From 70-18 sp041691815 (GTDB lineage: Bacteria; Pseudomonadota; Alphaproteobacteria; Acetobacterales; Acetobacteraceae), in the NCBI GenBank assembly GCA_041691815.1, contig JBEPTZ010000063.1, positions 1 through 24,665 on the forward strand: a stretch of 24,665 bases of DNA. The letters run 5' to 3'. Shown piece by piece: positions 23,514 through 24,665 of the stretch (position 1 is the stretch's first letter; the number at the start of each line of letters is the position of its first letter). The position numbers and the translations under genes were made by a program. The notes beneath the pieces are model-generated. The model searched no databases. It was not told where the DNA came from and saw only the letters and a list, made by a program, of their open reading frames with translations.

Positions 23514-24523
23514 GCGGTGGGTTCCTTGCGGCCAATGTGCTGGCGGCGGGCGAGATCGGCGGCGAGGTCGAGGGCGGCGATCAGGCTGGTGGGGTCGGCG
23601 ATGCCCTGTCCGGCGATGGCGAAGGCGGTGCCGTGGTCGGGCGAGGTGCGGATGATCGGCAGGCCGAGCGTGGTGTTGATGCCGTGGTGCATGTCCAGCG
23701 TTTTCAGCGGGATCAGCGCCTGGTCGTGGTACATGCCCATGGCGACATCGTAGCCGGCGCGGGCCTGCTCGGTGAACATGCTGTCGGCGGCGAACGGGCC
23801 GGTCGCAAGGATGCCCTCGGCGCAAAGGCGGGCGATGGCGGGGCGGATGATGCGGATTTCCTCGTCGCCCATGGTGCCGTCTTCGCCGGCATGCGGGTTG
23901 AGGCCGGCGAAGGCGAGGCGCGGCTGGGCGATGCCCCAGTGGCGGCGCAGCGCCTCGGCGGTGACGCGGGCGACGGCCACGATGCGGTCCTCGGTGAGTT
24001 GTTCCAGCATGGCGCGCAGGCTCAGGTGGACGGTGATCGGCACCACGCGCAGGGCGGGGGCGGCGAGCATCATTACTGGCAGCGGGGCGCCGGTGAGGGC
24101 GGCGAGGAATTCGGTGTGGCCGGGGTAGGGGAAACCGACGCCGTAGAGCGAGGCCTTGTGGATCGGGTTGGTGACCACGGCGGCGGCCTCGCCGGCCATG
24201 GTGAGACGGGTGGCGCGCTCGATGGAGGCGATGACGGCGGGGGCGTTGGCCGGGTCCGGGGTGCCGGGGCGGATTTTCGCGGCGAGCGGGATCGGCAGCA
24301 CCGGCAGAGCTTCGCGGAAGACGGCGCTGGCGGCGGCCGGGCTGTCCACGGTGCGGATTGGCACGTCCAGGTTGAGGGCGGCGGCTAGCGCGGTCAGGCG
24401 GTCGGGGTCGTCAAGCATCACGAAGGGGGGGGCGTGGCGTCGGGCCAGCCAGGCGCGCAGCGAGAGTTCGCCGCCGATGCCGGCTGGGTCGCCCATGGTG
24501 ATTGCGAGGGGAGGGATACTCAT
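23510..24523 (-). CDS. pdxA: 4-hydroxythreonine-4-phosphate dehydrogenase
   Basis: The 337-residue enzyme has the PdxA signatures: ITMGDPAGIGGEL at the N-terminus, VTNPIHKASL, the metal ligands in YPGHTEFLAAL, VHLSLRAM and MYHDQALIPLK, and GLNPHAGEDGTMG. It oxidises 4-phosphohydroxy-L-threonine with NAD to the amine that PdxJ uses, in vitamin B6 synthesis. The length is normal. ATG 24523 fits the family start. Upstream of it lie only 15 bases (acctaccttgcctgc) without a Shine-Dalgarno sequence, then hairpin A of repeat copy 7. Confidence 0.96.
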   Translation of the reverse strand: MSIPPLAITMGDPAGIGGELSLRAWLARRHAPPFVMLDDPDRLTALAAALNLDVPIRTVDSPAAASAVFREALPVLPIPLAAKIRPGTPDPANAPAVIASIERATRLTMAGEAAAVVTNPIHKASLYGVGFPYPGHTEFLAALTGAPLPVMMLAAPALRVVPITVHLSLRAMLEQLTEDRIVAVARVTAEALRRHWGIAQPRLAFAGLNPHAGEDGTMGDEEIRIIRPAIARLCAEGILATGPFAADSMFTEQARAGYDVAMGMYHDQALIPLKTLDMHHGINTTLGLPIIRTSPDHGTAFAIAGQGIADPTSLIAALDLAADLARRQHIGRKEPTA

Positions 24524-24538
24524 GCAGGCAAGGTAGGT

Positions 24539-24665
24539 CTTCTTTTTGCGAACAAAAAGAAGCTTTTTTATCCACCTTGCAACAGCGGAGGCGTGGAGAC
24601 GCCAGAGGCTCCCCGCCGCCGGTTTTGCGAGGTGGCTAAAAGTATTTTTGTTCTTTTTTTAAAAA
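24539..24665 (+). repeat. Double-hairpin palindromic repeat, copy 7, cut by the window end
   Basis: Hairpin A is CTTCTTTTTG (24539-24548) with CAAAAAGAAG (24553-24562). Hairpin B starts GTTCTTTTTTT (24650-24660) and is cut off in its 3' arm. The left arm has lost the A-run (only CTTTTTTATCCACC remains) and pairs with GGTGGCTAAAAG; ACC/GGT extends the pairing in place of the usual bases. The core next to hairpin A reads CCTTGCAACnGCGGAGG, which in copies 2 and 3 lies beside hairpin B, so the core seems to be inverted relative to the ends. It is the most divergent copy and lies just upstream of pdxA. Confidence 0.85.

Overview
The window is about 24.7 kb of GC-rich chromosomal DNA. Closely packed genes on both strands, strong third-position GC bias and gene families common in Alphaproteobacteria (divergent tesA / ybbA-ybbP, a pdxA-pdxJ pair, a DUF2934 protein ending with a DSFPASDPP motif, a Yej-type peptide importer) suggest an alphaproteobacterium, perhaps Acetobacteraceae. 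The family is an inference. I see no rRNA, tRNA, CRISPR array, transposase, phage gene or plasmid gene.

Layout: the 3' part of a cytochrome c gene (1-456); a histidinol-phosphatase-like IMPase (482-1270); a complete oligopeptide ABC importer in the order yejA, yejB, yejE, yejF (1457-7296); an unrecognised membrane-anchored coiled-coil protein (7483-8121); a Bax-inhibitor-1 membrane protein on the minus strand with its own terminator (8251-9075). Next come ybbP and ybbA on the minus strand, divergent from tesA-thpR-(UDG-like) on the plus strand (9197-14302). They are followed by a NIPSNAP protein (-), an orphan PhnC-like ATPase (+), an SGNH/sialate-esterase-like hydrolase (+), a DUF2934 protein (-), a PuuB-like FAD oxidoreductase (-), an orphan ZnuA-like metal-binding protein (+) behind a Zur-like palindrome, an MBL hydrolase (-) and a sirtuin (+). 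The window closes with a minus-strand operon pdxA-pdxJ-serine hydrolase, whose last gene carries a frameshift.

The most striking feature is not a gene. Seven copies of one 119-133 bp repeat sit exactly at gene boundaries (1276, 3294, 5557, 11708, 14699, 19952, 24539). Each has two terminal AT-rich hairpins of different sequence (A: CTTCTTTTTGT/ACAAAAAGAAG; B: GTTCTTTTTTG/CAAAAAAGAAC or GTCCTTTTTT/AAAAAAGGAC), an internal inverted repeat (AAAAAACTTTnTATCC / GGATnAAAGTTTTTT) and a GC-rich core. The arms keep pairing through compensatory base changes. Copies occur in both orientations and split operons that should be contiguous (yejA|yejB, yejE|yejF, ybbA|ybbP). In several cases the repeat takes the place of the Shine-Dalgarno region of the next gene. 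It looks like a dense, small, non-autonomous palindromic element that may work as a bidirectional terminator or RNA-stability/translation-control element. I do not recognise it as a named family.
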